A DNA stretch of 64,000 nt from G963664115 sp965263045 (GCA_965263045.1 CBDHGK010000020.1:53917-117916), one strand, 5' to 3'; positions 15,088-24,452 are shown, numbered from the stretch's first letter. The notes: generated from the letters alone by a model not told the origin. Made by a program: numbers and translations.

Positions 15088-17244
15088 ATGGTTGATTTCA
15101 AGAAGAAACTTGGAAAAACCGCGAAGAAAAAGTCAGTTGATCCGAAGGTTATCTATGAATCTCTAGATCGGGCCAGCGACAAGGGTCCGCTTAGACCGGC
15201 GCAGATCGCCATCTTGAACGAGTGGCAAGAGAATCATCGCAGTAAAAATGACGTGATCCTGAAGCTCCACACGGGGCAGGGGAAGACACTGATCGGTCTG
15301 TTGATCCTTCAGGCAAAGCTCAATGAAGGCTTAGGTCCTGTTCTATATCTTTGCCCTAACAATTTCCTGATCGCCCAGACCGAAGAACAGGCTGCGCAGT
15401 TTGGCGTTACGACTGAAACTATCGATGGTCAGTTACCGGACTCGTTCGTGAATTCAAATGCCATTCTAATTACATCAATCCAGACTTTCTTCAACGGATT
15501 GACCAAGTTCGGCCTACGAGCGAAGTCGCAGGAAGTGGGTTCACTCGTCATGGACGATGCGCATGCGTGCATCGATACGATCAAGGATCAAGTTTCTATA
15601 AAACTATCCAAAGAAACCGGTGCCTACGGAGAAATCATATCGTTGTTTGAAAACGCATTAGCGGCCCAAGGTGAGGGGACTTATGCCGACCTTAAACGTG
15701 GTGAATATGATGCGATCCTGCCAGTGCCATATTGGGCGTGGATCGACAAGTCGGCGGATGTGGCAGCAATCCTGTCCAAGTATAAAGAAAAGAAAGCCAT
15801 CAGGTTCGCTTGGCCGCTTCTGAAAGACATGCTGCAAGACTGCCAGTGCGTTATTTCCGGAACCGCGCTAGAAATATCTCCACACCTCCCTCCTCTGTAC
15901 CAATTCGAATCCTTCTCCAAGGCTAAGCACCGCGTGTTCATGTCTGCGACTGTGACGGATGACTCATTTTTGGTACGCGGTCTGCGCCTGCCTCAAGCGG
16001 TGATCACGAGCCCTCTCGTTTATGCGAAAGAGAAATGGTCTGGGGAGAAGATGATTCTTATTCCATCGCTTATCGACGCAAGTCTTGATCGCTCAACCAT
16101 TGTAGAGAGACTCACGAAAGGAGCTAATAAACCTCGGAAATTTGGCATGGTAGCCTTATGCCCCAGTGTAAAGAGCACGAGCGATTGGAAGGCGTATGGG
16201 GCAGATATCGCGGACAGCAAAAGTATCGAAACGAGTATCGCTGATCTTAAGGATGGCAACTTTTCCAAGCTGCTCGTAATCGTGAACCGTTACGACGGAA
16301 TCGATTTGCCCGACAAGAGTTGCAGAATCCTTATCATGGATTCGCGACCCTATTCCGAATCCATACTTGATCACTATATGGAACATTGTCTCGGTTCGGG
16401 TGAGGCGATCGCCGTCAAAACAGCCAGGAAAATCGAGCAAGGCCTTGGGCGCAGTGTTCGCGGCGAACGAGATTACTGCGTGATCATTCTTACAGGCCCA
16501 GATCTCATTAAGCAGATTCGGACTACCAGTTCACGGCGTTTGTTCTCGACTCAGACGAAAACTCAGATTGAAATCGGTCTAGAAATTGCCGAGGATGCGA
16601 AGGCGGAAGGTGAACCTTTAGATTCTTTTAACAAGCTTATTAGGCAGTGCCTATCACGTGATCAGGGTTGGAAGGAATTCTACGTTGATAAGATGAACTC
16701 CATATCAAGTAAGGCGAATGGGCATCATCGCGAGCGGCGCCTTGATATCTTCAGCCTTGAATTGCTGGCAGAGGAGAAAGCTGAAGATGGAGTGTTTGAT
16801 GAGGCGGCCAACGTACTACAGGGGTTGATCGACGATCATATAACTGAAAAAGCTGAGCACGGGTGGTATCTGCAAGAAATGGCACGTCTTATTTACAGAA
16901 GCAGCAAGACGAAGTCAAACGCATATCAAGTGGCGGCCCACAAGAAGAATCGATACTTGCTTAAGCCTCGGGAAGGAATGGTATTCCAAAACGTAAAGCC
17001 ACTTAGTCAGAAACGCGTTGAGCTCGTGATCAATAACGTTCAACAAAGCAGTCCCTACGAAGACCTGGCATTGACAGTGGAGGAGATCGTTTCAAAGCTA
17101 GTCTTTGTGTTGATTCTGACACTTTTGAGAAGGCACTCGATGCACTTGGTAAGCTTCTGGGTTTCGCCTGCGAACGGCCCGATGCAGAGTGGAAGGAAGG
17201 TCCTGATAATCTCTGGTGCCTTCGGGACGGCGACTATCTGCTAA
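15088..17244 (+). CDS. superfamily 2 (DEAD/DEAH-like) helicase, frame shifted before its C-terminal domain
   Basis: The start is placed at ATG 15088 (MVDFKKKLGKTAKKK), nine bases after GGAG, rather than the upstream TTG 15073. Helicase motifs appear in order: Q-like region (LRPAQIAILNEW), motif I LHTGQGKTLIGLL, motif II VMDDAHACID, motif III FMSATVTDD, motif V region, and motif VI EQGLGRSVRGERD, close to DinG/XPD-type helicases. The last 45 residues after VEEIVSK are out of frame (TLLRRHSMHLVSFW). The -1 frame over the same bases continues as proper protein (DSDTFEKALDALGKLLGF) into the next frame. Loss of one base between about 17060 and 17115 explains this. The AT-rich, low-GC codon use marks it as recently acquired. 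A defence role is inferred. Confidence 0.75.
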   Translation: MVDFKKKLGKTAKKKSVDPKVIYESLDRASDKGPLRPAQIAILNEWQENHRSKNDVILKLHTGQGKTLIGLLILQAKLNEGLGPVLYLCPNNFLIAQTEEQAAQFGVTTETIDGQLPDSFVNSNAILITSIQTFFNGLTKFGLRAKSQEVGSLVMDDAHACIDTIKDQVSIKLSKETGAYGEIISLFENALAAQGEGTYADLKRGEYDAILPVPYWAWIDKSADVAAILSKYKEKKAIRFAWPLLKDMLQDCQCVISGTALEISPHLPPLYQFESFSKAKHRVFMSATVTDDSFLVRGLRLPQAVITSPLVYAKEKWSGEKMILIPSLIDASLDRSTIVERLTKGANKPRKFGMVALCPSVKSTSDWKAYGADIADSKSIETSIADLKDGNFSKLLVIVNRYDGIDLPDKSCRILIMDSRPYSESILDHYMEHCLGSGEAIAVKTARKIEQGLGRSVRGERDYCVIILTGPDLIKQIRTTSSRRLFSTQTKTQIEIGLEIAEDAKAEGEPLDSFNKLIRQCLSRDQGWKEFYVDKMNSISSKANGHHRERRLDIFSLELLAEEKAEDGVFDEAANVLQGLIDDHITEKAEHGWYLQEMARLIYRSSKTKSNAYQVAAHKKNRYLLKPREGMVFQNVKPLSQKRVELVINNVQQSSPYEDLALTVEEIVSKLVFVLILTLLRRHSMHLVSFWVSPANGPMQSGRKVLIISGAFGTATIC

Positions 17245-17258
17245 TAGAATCAAAAAGC

Positions 17259-17579
17259 ATGGTCTTCGAAACGCGAGCCGAGATTTACAAAGAGGAAACG
17301 GACCAAATGAATCGGTCGGTCACCTGGTTCATGAAGAACTATCCAAAATGCAAGGCACGAAACTTACTCATACATCCTGCTAAGAAGCTCCATAATGCGG
17401 CGGCATTCATGTACGAGGTGGAGGTCGTTAGGAAAGCAGGACTGCAGAAACTGACCACCAACGTACTGAACTTGTTTGGTGAGTTCAAGACTATTGATGT
17501 GGGTAATCTCTCACCTGATTTTGTTCAGACACTTATTGATACTCACGGGTTAGGGCTCAAGGATCTGTGGAAGCAATAG
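17259..17579 (+). CDS. C-terminal PD-(D/E)xK-like nuclease part of the split helicase
   Basis: This frame is the continuation of the helicase gene. Read from about 17100, before the first ATG at 17259, it gives a restriction-nuclease-like core: Asp in GPDNLW (17205-17207) and Glu/Lys in LLIESKS (17247-17255), matching a D-ExK pattern with a preceding beta-hairpin CLRDGDY. The remainder (RAEIYKEETDQMNRSVTWF and a hydrophobic tail) would complete the domain. If translated only from ATG 17259 it would lack the catalytic acids and be inert. Either the gene is a recent pseudogene, there is a sequencing error, or a frameshift is used. The intact product would be about 830 residues, an ATP-dependent helicase-nuclease. 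Confidence 0.6.
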   Translation: MVFETRAEIYKEETDQMNRSVTWFMKNYPKCKARNLLIHPAKKLHNAAAFMYEVEVVRKAGLQKLTTNVLNLFGEFKTIDVGNLSPDFVQTLIDTHGLGLKDLWKQ

Positions 17580-17581
17580 GC

Positions 17582-17745
17582 TGAGAAGGACAGTCCTTGA
17601 GCTTCTTCATTACTCGTCGCAGCCCTTTGGCAGTGACGATTTCGCATTGGCGTTCCAGTTCCCGATATACGCGGCGACATCAGTAGCCGGGGAACTCGGC
17701 CTGGATCCGCTCGACGCGATCCAGCAGAGCGGTACTGTCGCAGTA
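17582..17745 (-). pseudogene. IS3-family transposase (orfB) fragment
   Basis: On the minus strand the frame reads TALLDRVERIQAEFPGY, a TGA stop, then CRRVYRELERQCEIVTAKGLRR. This matches the N-terminal part of IS150/IS3-type orfB (AEFPGYGYRRVTREL pattern). It is short, has an in-frame stop, and no IS ends are visible. It is a decayed remnant between the helicase locus and the IS66 element. Confidence 0.5.
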
Positions 17746-17816
17746 TGAAAGGACGCCCCTTATCTGTAAGCGTCCTGTTCAGACCGTCTGTATGAGTTGA
17801 GCACGAACCGTCATCC

Positions 17817-18197
17817 TTGGTCGAGGCCGCAAGAGGCCACGAGGAGGAGGGATGGGAGCGGGCAAGCGGCGCAAGCGATCGAAGGCAGATCGTTGAAGAG
17901 ATGTTGAAGCCGGGGATATCGGTGGCGCGCGTGGCGCAGGCGCATGGCATCAACGCAAACTAGATTTTCCAGTGGCGGAATCTGTACCGCGAGGGGCAGC
18001 TCGAGGGCGAGCCTTCCGCACTCCTTCCCGTCAAGATCGCCGAAACCATCAAGACGGATCCGAACGCATCGAGATCCGTGCACAGAGGCCGTTCGTCGGG
18101 AACGATTGACATCGACCTGGGGCATGCACGGGTGCGGATCGAAGGTGCGGCAGATCCGGTATGTGTGCGGGCGGCCATTGACGGTTTGGTCCGATGA
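17817..18197 (+). pseudogene. tnpA: IS66 TnpA, with in-frame TAG and damaged start
   Basis: The frame gives RRQIVEEMLKPGISVARVAQ, then AHGINAN followed by TAG, then IFQWRNLYREGQLEGE and a C-terminal RVRIEGAADPVCVRAAIDGL. This is the IS66 TnpA helix-turn-helix protein. The stop sits in the recognition helix where a glutamine codon (NANQIFQWR) is usual, so CAG to TAG is likely. A natural ATG at 17851 is in another frame, so the start is also damaged; TTG 17817 is the only in-frame candidate. It overlaps tnpB by four bases (ATGA at 18194). Confidence 0.65.
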
Positions 18198-18541
18198 TCG
18201 CATTGCCGGCGGGCACGCGGATCTGGATTGCGGCGGGCGTGACCGACATGCGGAAGGGTTTTACCGGATTGAGTGCGACAGTGCAGACGGTGCTGGAGAA
18301 GCAACCGTTCTCCGGCCACGTGTTCGTGTTCCGAGGACGGCGTGGCGACCTGATCAAAATGCTGTGGTGGGATGGTGACGGGCTGTGCCTGTTGGCAAAG
18401 CATTTGGAACGGGGCCGTTTCGTTTGGCCCCAGGCTGAAGGTGGCACGGTCGCGCTGAGCCGGGCGCAGCTGTCGATGCTGCTGGAAGGAATCGACTGGC
18501 GACATCCGGTCCGCACCCAGGCACCGATGGTGATGGTGTGA
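18194..18541 (+). CDS. tnpB: IS66 TnpB accessory protein
   Basis: 115 residues, the normal IS66 TnpB (IS66 Orf2) size. It has the hallmark stretches GVTDMRKGFTGLSA, GHVFVFRGRRGDLIKMLWWDGDGLCL and LERGRFVWP. Its ATG overlaps the tnpA stop, which implies coupled translation. TnpB is needed with TnpA and TnpC for IS66 transposition, but its biochemical role is not settled. It is intact although the rest of the element is decayed. Confidence 0.92.
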   Translation: MIALPAGTRIWIAAGVTDMRKGFTGLSATVQTVLEKQPFSGHVFVFRGRRGDLIKMLWWDGDGLCLLAKHLERGRFVWPQAEGGTVALSRAQLSMLLEGIDWRHPVRTQAPMVMV

Positions 18542-18586
18542 TGCAATCGTGGGTCATAGAGACCCGTATCGTCCGAGCGGTCTGGC

Positions 18587-19330
18587 ATGGTGGTGTTCGT
18601 GACGACGATGGTGAGCAAGCTTCCCGATCTGGACGCTCTCGATTCCGAGGCGTTGAAGGTCCTGGTGATCGAGCAGCACGCGGCGCTCACTTCCCACCAG
18701 GCCGAGATCGATACTCTCAAGCTGCTGATCCGGAAACTGCAGCGCATGCAGTTTGGACGGCGCTCGGAGAAGCTCGGTCAGCAGATCGAACAACTCGAGT
18801 CCCAGTTGGAAGAACTCGAGTTGTCCGAATCGGAACCGCACCCGGAGCCCCCGATCGATCCGCAGTCGATCATGTCGACCCCGCGGTCGTCGCGGGGCCC
18901 GCTGGCCGCGCACCTGCCACGGGAAACCGAGATACTGGCTCCCACCGAAGAGTGTTGCCCGGATTGCGGAGGCGACCTCGGCGCGCTCGGCGCGCACGTT
19001 TCTGAAACGCTGAAATACGTTCCGGCCCGGTTGAAGGTGATCCGCATGGTCCGGCCGAAGCGGAGCTGCACGCGATGCGATCGCATCGTCCAGCAGCCCG
19101 CACCGCATCGACCGATCGATCGGGGCTTGGCTGGCCCGGGCCTGCTCGCGCATGTCGTGGTCTCGAAGTACGCCGACCATCTGCCGCTCTATCGCCAATC
19201 CGAGATCTACGAACGCGTCGGTGCCGAGCTGCAGCGTTCAACGCTGGCCGGTTGGGTCGGCGGGACGACCCGCACGTTGGAACCGCTGGTCGAGGCCCTG
19301 AAGCAGACTGAGTTCCTGGTGCTGGGCTAA
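18587..19330 (+). pseudogene. tnpC: IS66 TnpC transposase, truncated before the DDE core
   Basis: 247 codons of the roughly 510 expected. Present are the coiled coil after the start (ALTSHQAEIDTLKLLIRKLQ), the zinc-finger domain (CCPDCGGDLGALG and a later RSCTRCDRIVQ) and the LPLYRQSEIYERVG stretch. The frame ends at LKQTEFLVLG, where the first catalytic Asp would soon follow. ATG 18608 is an alternative start. Without the DDE residues it cannot transpose DNA. Confidence 0.85.
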
Positions 19331-19398
19331 TTGAGAGTAGCGAAATCATCCAGGGCACCCAGAATGGGCGGCAGATGGCGGTGTGCTCGGCTTGAGTT

Positions 19399-21795
19399 CT
19401 AAGCATAGGGCTGGTTTATCACACTTGGCTGGTAAAGGTATTTCTGGAACCCGGAGAAAATCTGTCCGATCTCTTCCGGCCTGCCCAAGTCTGCCACTGC
19501 GTCGGCGATGGCGTTTTTGTATCTGAGCTTCAGCAAGGGTGACAACTTCTGCTGATCCAATTCCCGCACACCGACTTTCACGTACTGAGCGAGGACAAAC
19601 TCCAGGAACGCTTGCTGCTTGCTGTTGAAGTGGGCATGAATCGCTACTTTAGCTCTGGTGGCTCGCTCCTCGCGGGTGAGCGGTGGCAGGGCGTAGGCGA
19701 CATTCGCCAGAACGTCGAAAAGATCGCTCTTCTCTGCGTCGATAATCCGTTGCATCGCAGCCATCTGCTGCCTGCCGAAGCCTTTCTCAGTCAATCCCTC
19801 TAACAGATTTGCTCTCGTATCGGGAGCGCTCCAGAGAGCGCGCAGTTCGGCCTCATTCTTGAAGAACTCCGGCAGCTTGCCAAAGAGCGCCTCCAGGAAC
19901 TGTTGCGCGTGCATGGGCGTCCCGTCGGGATGCCAGAAGCTGGTTGCCATCATGTGCTGAATGGTGCGCTCTTTGCCGTCCGCGAGTTTCACCTTGGCTT
20001 TTTTCTTGCAAACGCAAGGACGCTGGCCGCACTTGCGACATGGCTCCCGTTCGCATTCGCAGGGCCGCTTGCCGCAATTAGGACAGGGATCTTGCGGTGG
20101 CTTTTCGCACTGGCAAGGCTGGCACTTGCATTTCGGGCACGGCTCCGGTTCCAGCGGCTCGCCATCCCACTCTGGATCGTTGAAGTGGTGATGCGCCTTC
20201 ACAAAATCGTAGATCGTGAAGTAATCTTTTCCGTCATACAGCCGCGTGCCGCGCCCGATGATCTGCTTGAACTCGATCATCGAGTTGATCGGGCGCATCA
20301 GCACGATGTTGCGGATATTTCGGGCATCCACGCCGGTCGAAAGTTTTTGTGAAGTGGTCAGGATGGTGGGAATGCTCTTCTCGTTGTCCTGAAAGGACCG
20401 CAAGTGCAGCTCGCCCCGACTGCCGTCGTTGGCTGTTACCCTCTGGCAGTAATTGGGGTCGTTGCTGGTCTTCATCTGGTTGACGAGGTCGCGCACGGCC
20501 AGCGCGTGGTTCTGCGTGGCGCAGAAGACCAGCGTCTTCTCGCTCTGGTCCATCTGGTCCATGAACACCTTCACCCGGTGCGCTTCGCGTTCCCTGATTT
20601 CGATGATCTTGTTGAAATCGTCTTCCGTGTAGCGTTTCCCGGATTCAATCTCGCCTTCGATCAACTCGTCATCGGTCGTATAGACATAATCATCCAGCGT
20701 GGTGGAAATCTGCTTGACCTTGAAGGGCGTCAGAAAGCCGTCGTTGATGCCCTCCTTCAGCGAGTAGACATACACCGGCTCGCCGAAGTAGGCGTAGGTA
20801 TCCACGTTGTCCTTTCGCTTCGGCGTGGCGGTCAGGCCGAGCTGCACGGCGGGGCTGAAGTATTCCAGGATGTCGCGCCAGTTGCTCTCGTCGTTCGCGC
20901 CACCGCGATGGCACTCGTCAATCACGATGAAGTCGAAGAAGTCCGGGGGATAATCGCCGAAATAGGGCGAGGGCTGGCCGTCCTTGGGCGGTCCGCTCAT
21001 GAACGTTTGGAAGATGGTGAAGAATAGGCTGGCGTTCTTCGGGACCTTGCCTTTCTTGCGAATTTCTCCCGGTGAAATTCGCGCCATCGCGTCTTCAGGA
21101 AATGCGGAGAAGGCGTTGTAGGCTTGGTCGGCCAGGATGTTGCGGTCCGCCAGGAACAAAATGCGCGGACGGCGCGATCCTTCGCGGGTCAGATTCCAGC
21201 GGCTGTAAAAGAGCTTCCAGGCAATCTGAAAGGCGATGAAGGTCTTGCCCGTTCCCGTAGCGAGCGTGAGCAGGAGGCGATCTTTCTCGGCGGCGATGGC
21301 CTCCATCGCCCGCTCGATTGCCAGGTCCTGATAATAGCGTGCCTGGAAAAATCCGCCCCTGTCCTCAAAAGGGACCTTGGCGAAGCGGTCCCGCCAGGCG
21401 TTTGCTTCGGCGAAGGTCAGGTTCCACAGTTCTTCGGGGGAAGGGAATTGAGCAACTTCGCCCTCCGTCCCCTCCTTCATGTCGATGCCGTAGATGCTTT
21501 GGCCGTTGGTGGAGTAGGTATAGCGGATGGCGAGCTTCCCGGCGTAGCTCTTCGCCTGCCCGACCCCTTCGGTCAAAGGCTTGTCCCAAGCCTTGGCCTC
21601 CACCACCGCCAGCTTTTGGTTGCGATACACCAGGATGTAGTCGGCTATGTCCGGATTGGCCCGCTTCCCGTGGCCTTCGATGCGGCCCAGCGTGATGTGA
21701 TACTCGCGCAGGATGCGGCTGCCCTCATCCACGCCCCAGCCCGCTTCCTTGAGGGCTGGATCGATATGCTCGGCTCTGGTTTCGGCTTCATTCAT
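19399..21795 (-). CDS. hsdR: Type I restriction enzyme subunit R (HsdR) with cysteine-rich insert
   Basis: 798 residues. An N-terminal nuclease domain (residues 1-120) carries the PD-ExK-like core PDIADYILVYRNQKLAVVEAKAW. It is followed by an SF2 translocase: Walker A LATGTGKTFIA (about residue 178), DECHRG motif II, LTATPKR motif III and QIIGRGTRL motif VI. Between motor and C-terminal helical domain (about 548-596) lies a striking run of CPKCKCQPCQC, CPNCGKRPCECE and CRKCGQRPCVCKK units, presumably binding zinc. It is shorter than EcoR124-type HsdR (about 1,000). It translocates DNA and cleaves unmethylated foreign DNA together with HsdM and HsdS. It starts nine bases after hsdS ends and is the last gene of the operon. 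Confidence 0.93.
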   Translation of the reverse strand: MNEAETRAEHIDPALKEAGWGVDEGSRILREYHITLGRIEGHGKRANPDIADYILVYRNQKLAVVEAKAWDKPLTEGVGQAKSYAGKLAIRYTYSTNGQSIYGIDMKEGTEGEVAQFPSPEELWNLTFAEANAWRDRFAKVPFEDRGGFFQARYYQDLAIERAMEAIAAEKDRLLLTLATGTGKTFIAFQIAWKLFYSRWNLTREGSRRPRILFLADRNILADQAYNAFSAFPEDAMARISPGEIRKKGKVPKNASLFFTIFQTFMSGPPKDGQPSPYFGDYPPDFFDFIVIDECHRGGANDESNWRDILEYFSPAVQLGLTATPKRKDNVDTYAYFGEPVYVYSLKEGINDGFLTPFKVKQISTTLDDYVYTTDDELIEGEIESGKRYTEDDFNKIIEIREREAHRVKVFMDQMDQSEKTLVFCATQNHALAVRDLVNQMKTSNDPNYCQRVTANDGSRGELHLRSFQDNEKSIPTILTTSQKLSTGVDARNIRNIVLMRPINSMIEFKQIIGRGTRLYDGKDYFTIYDFVKAHHHFNDPEWDGEPLEPEPCPKCKCQPCQCEKPPQDPCPNCGKRPCECEREPCRKCGQRPCVCKKKAKVKLADGKERTIQHMMATSFWHPDGTPMHAQQFLEALFGKLPEFFKNEAELRALWSAPDTRANLLEGLTEKGFGRQQMAAMQRIIDAEKSDLFDVLANVAYALPPLTREERATRAKVAIHAHFNSKQQAFLEFVLAQYVKVGVRELDQQKLSPLLKLRYKNAIADAVADLGRPEEIGQIFSGFQKYLYQPSVINQPYA

Positions 21796-21804
21796 GCGAT
21801 GGCT

Positions 21805-23001
21805 CTACAGTGCTCCGGTGAAGGCTTGATGCAGCAGCGACTTCTTCAACTCCTCCAGCGCGGCGAGTTTATGCTGGTAGATGGATTCGAGGCTCTGGGT
21901 TTCTTGGTGGAGTTCGTCGAGCTTTGACGCAAGTTCCTTTTGCTTTGTCACCACGGGCAGCCAAACCGTGAACTCGAACAAGTGCTTTCGATTGACTTTC
22001 GGCATTCCTGCGCGGGCTGAACCCTGAATGGCATAATCGGTGAAACTTTTACTGAGGAGTAGGTGGAAGAGATAGTCACGGGTAATCTGGTTTGGCAACG
22101 GTGCGAGTGGATACATGTCTGCGCTGCACAAGCCGTCGAACTCAGGACGTGCAACCTTCATTAGGTAAGGACGAATCTTGCTGTAGAGCACCATTGATTC
22201 ATTGAAACGAAACTTTCCAGAAATCAAGCATTCTTCCCTCGCAGTTTTGAGGTCAACAAGGATGCCAGTTTTAGGTTCAATGTTTCCTGCACCGACGTGA
22301 TTTAAATCGAGGAATTCTTTTTTGCGGGGATCAACAAGTGTTGAAGTGATTGCACATGCTTCGCTCAACTTCTTCTTCACCCACCCCTCACCGCGCTGGG
22401 TGAAGACGGCATTCAGGTGGCTCTCGAAGACGGCGCGGGCGTTTTGGAGGTTCTTTTCGGCGTTGGCTTTGGCGGTGGCGATACCCTCGAACGCCTCGTC
22501 CAGAATGCCGACAATGCCCCGCTGTTCGGCGAGCGGGGGTACGGGAATTTGCAACTGTCCTAATTTACTTCTGCTGATCCGTTTCCTCGTCGTGCCGGTT
22601 GTTTCTACATCTACAGCCTTAAGATAGCCTAGGGATTGTGAGTAAAAGTTAAAGAACTCGGGAAGAAGCTGGTTTGGATTGAACCGTGCAATCGTGCAAT
22701 CGACGGCAGTAATCATCCGTTCGCCGATGTCCGGCAGAAGGCAGCTTCGACCGACAGGATCAGGCAGGCGTGAGATGAGACAGTCGCCCCACGCAACTTC
22801 GGTGCATCGCAGTCGCTTGAATGTCGCTTCGGAAATATAGCGAGCTTTCTTGTCTCGGGACTTGAAGACGCCCGCGCCGACATTGCCGGTTTGAATTAAG
22901 CGAATACCATCTGGCGATTGGTCTTTACTTTCAACCCAGTCGCCGTCTGTGAAAACCTCACATGCGTCCGCCAGCATCATTGTTGGCCACCCGTTCTTCA
23001 T
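21805..23001 (-). CDS. hsdS: Type I restriction-modification specificity subunit S (HsdS)
   Basis: 398 residues. Two target-recognition domains (about 1-150 and 205-350) each end in a conserved spacer helix: the first after LPVPPLAEQRGI-like IPVPPLAEQRGIVGILDEAFEGI, the second after WLPVVTKQKELASKLDELHQE. HsdS reads the two half-sites of the bipartite DNA target and holds HsdM and HsdR. The start codon overlaps the hsdM stop by four bases (23001/22998). The closing ELKKSLLHQAFTGAL is a common HsdS C-terminus. The target sequence cannot be predicted from this alone. Confidence 0.93.
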   Translation of the reverse strand: MKNGWPTMMLADACEVFTDGDWVESKDQSPDGIRLIQTGNVGAGVFKSRDKKARYISEATFKRLRCTEVAWGDCLISRLPDPVGRSCLLPDIGERMITAVDCTIARFNPNQLLPEFFNFYSQSLGYLKAVDVETTGTTRKRISRSKLGQLQIPVPPLAEQRGIVGILDEAFEGIATAKANAEKNLQNARAVFESHLNAVFTQRGEGWVKKKLSEACAITSTLVDPRKKEFLDLNHVGAGNIEPKTGILVDLKTAREECLISGKFRFNESMVLYSKIRPYLMKVARPEFDGLCSADMYPLAPLPNQITRDYLFHLLLSKSFTDYAIQGSARAGMPKVNRKHLFEFTVWLPVVTKQKELASKLDELHQETQSLESIYQHKLAALEELKKSLLHQAFTGAL

Positions 23002-24452
23002 AGCAGAACCTTGATGTTCGCCAACACTTCCGCGCTCTCGGAATCCAACGCGATGATCTCGTCCATGATCTCTTCCGGGCTGCGGTGCGCCACTTCCGCG
23101 CCTCCGTCCGGGTTCTTCACGGAGAGGTCGAAGGTTTTCTGGTCGATGCTCTTGGCATCCACACTCCAGGACTTGGGCGAGTCGGCGAAGGTCTTTTGCA
23201 GCTTCACAAATTCCTTGAGATCATCGTCGTTGAGAGGGTTGGTCTTGCCGAGGTTGCGTCCGGGGTCGAGTTGGTAAAACCAGACCTTGCGTGTGGGCGC
23301 GCCTTTCTCAAAGAAGAGCACCACGGTCTTCACCCCCGCTCCCTGAAACGTCCCGCTGGGGCAATCAAGCACGGTGTGCAGGTTGCAACTTTCCAGAAGC
23401 ATTTGCCGCAGGTTCATGGAGGCATTGTCGGTGTTGGAGAGAAACGTGTTCTTGATGACCACGCCGCCGCGTCCCCCGGCCTTGAGCATCTTGATGAAAT
23501 GCTGGAGGAAGAGAAACGCCGTCTCGCCGGTGCGGATGGGAAAGTTTTGCTGGATTTCCTTCCGCTCCTTGCCCCCAAAGGGCGGATTGGCCAGCACCAC
23601 GTCGTAGCGGTCCCTCTCCTGTATGTCGGCAAGGTTCTCGGTGAGCGTGTTGCTGTGGACGATGTTCGGAGCCTCGATTCCGTGCAGGATCATGTTCATG
23701 ATCGCAATCACGTAGGCCAGCGACTTCTTCTCCTTCCCGTAGAATGTGCGGTTTTGAAGAGTGGTCAAGCCCTTCGTGGTCAGATTGCGTTTTGATTTCA
23801 GGTAATTAAACGACTCGCACAAGAAGCCCGCCGACCCGCAGGCCCCGTCATAGATACGGTCGCCGATCTTGGGTTTCACAACCTGCACGATGGTGCGAAT
23901 CAGCGGGCGCGGCGTGTAATACTCTCCGCCGTTCCGCCCGGCGTTGCCCATGTTCCTGATCTTGGCTTCGTAGAGGTGGCTCAACTCGTGCTTCTCGGTC
24001 TGCGAGCGGAAGTGTAGTTCGTCAATGTGCTCGATAATCTCGCGGAGGTTGTAGCCGCTCTGAATCTTGTTCTTGATCTCTCCGAATATTTCGCCGATCT
24101 TGTATTCGATGGTGTTCGGCCCGCTGGCCTTCTGCTTGAAGCCGTGTAGATAGGGAAAGAGCTTCTGACTGACGAAGTCGCGGAGGTCATCGCCCACCAT
24201 CGCCCTGTTGTGGTTGATTTTGCCGTCCTTGCCCTTGGGAGCGGCCCACATTTCCCACCGAAAGCGCTTGGCGAGGATGAAGGTGTACTTCTTGCCCTCC
24301 AGCGCGGCTTCATCCGCCTTGTCCTGTTCCAGCGCGTCCAGATATTTCAGGAACAGTAGCCAGGAGGTTTGCTCGGTATAGTCGAGTTCCGTGGTGCACC
24401 CAGCCTCTTTTCTTAGGACATCATCGATATTTTTGAAGGCTTGTTCAAACAT
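22998..24452 (-). CDS. hsdM: Type I DNA adenine methyltransferase subunit M (HsdM)
   Basis: 484 residues. The N-terminal helical domain (FEQAFKNIDDVLRKEAG, TEQTSWLLFLKYLDAL) precedes an N6-adenine methylase. The SAM-binding loop reads IYDGACGSAGFLCESF (family form DPACGSGGF, so Pro and Gly are replaced by Gly and Ala), and the catalytic motif IV reads VLANPPFGGKE. HsdM protects self DNA by methylating the HsdS target. First gene of the operon hsdM-hsdS-hsdR on the minus strand; its promoter should lie just right of 24452. Full length, apparently functional. Confidence 0.93.
   Translation of the reverse strand: MFEQAFKNIDDVLRKEAGCTTELDYTEQTSWLLFLKYLDALEQDKADEAALEGKKYTFILAKRFRWEMWAAPKGKDGKINHNRAMVGDDLRDFVSQKLFPYLHGFKQKASGPNTIEYKIGEIFGEIKNKIQSGYNLREIIEHIDELHFRSQTEKHELSHLYEAKIRNMGNAGRNGGEYYTPRPLIRTIVQVVKPKIGDRIYDGACGSAGFLCESFNYLKSKRNLTTKGLTTLQNRTFYGKEKKSLAYVIAIMNMILHGIEAPNIVHSNTLTENLADIQERDRYDVVLANPPFGGKERKEIQQNFPIRTGETAFLFLQHFIKMLKAGGRGGVVIKNTFLSNTDNASMNLRQMLLESCNLHTVLDCPSGTFQGAGVKTVVLFFEKGAPTRKVWFYQLDPGRNLGKTNPLNDDDLKEFVKLQKTFADSPKSWSVDAKSIDQKTFDLSVKNPDGGAEVAHRSPEEIMDEIIALDSESAEVLANIKVLL

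Larger units (their letters stand above)
17766..19330 (+). mobile_element. IS66-family element, right end and most of tnpC missing
   Basis: It begins with GTAAGCGTCC at 17766, a typical IS66 end, and carries the three IS66 genes tnpA, tnpB and tnpC in order. tnpA has an in-frame stop. tnpC is cut after 247 codons, before its catalytic core. No right end is present, so the element is a dead remnant. The break near 19330 borders the hsdR gene region. Confidence 0.8.

Noticed and set aside
4157..18000. Stop-codon reassignment (TAG in istA and IS66 tnpA, TGA in other remnants)
   Set aside because: The interrupted genes are transposon or remnant genes, while long intact genes end normally with TAA, TGA and TAG. 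Pseudogene decay explains the stops.
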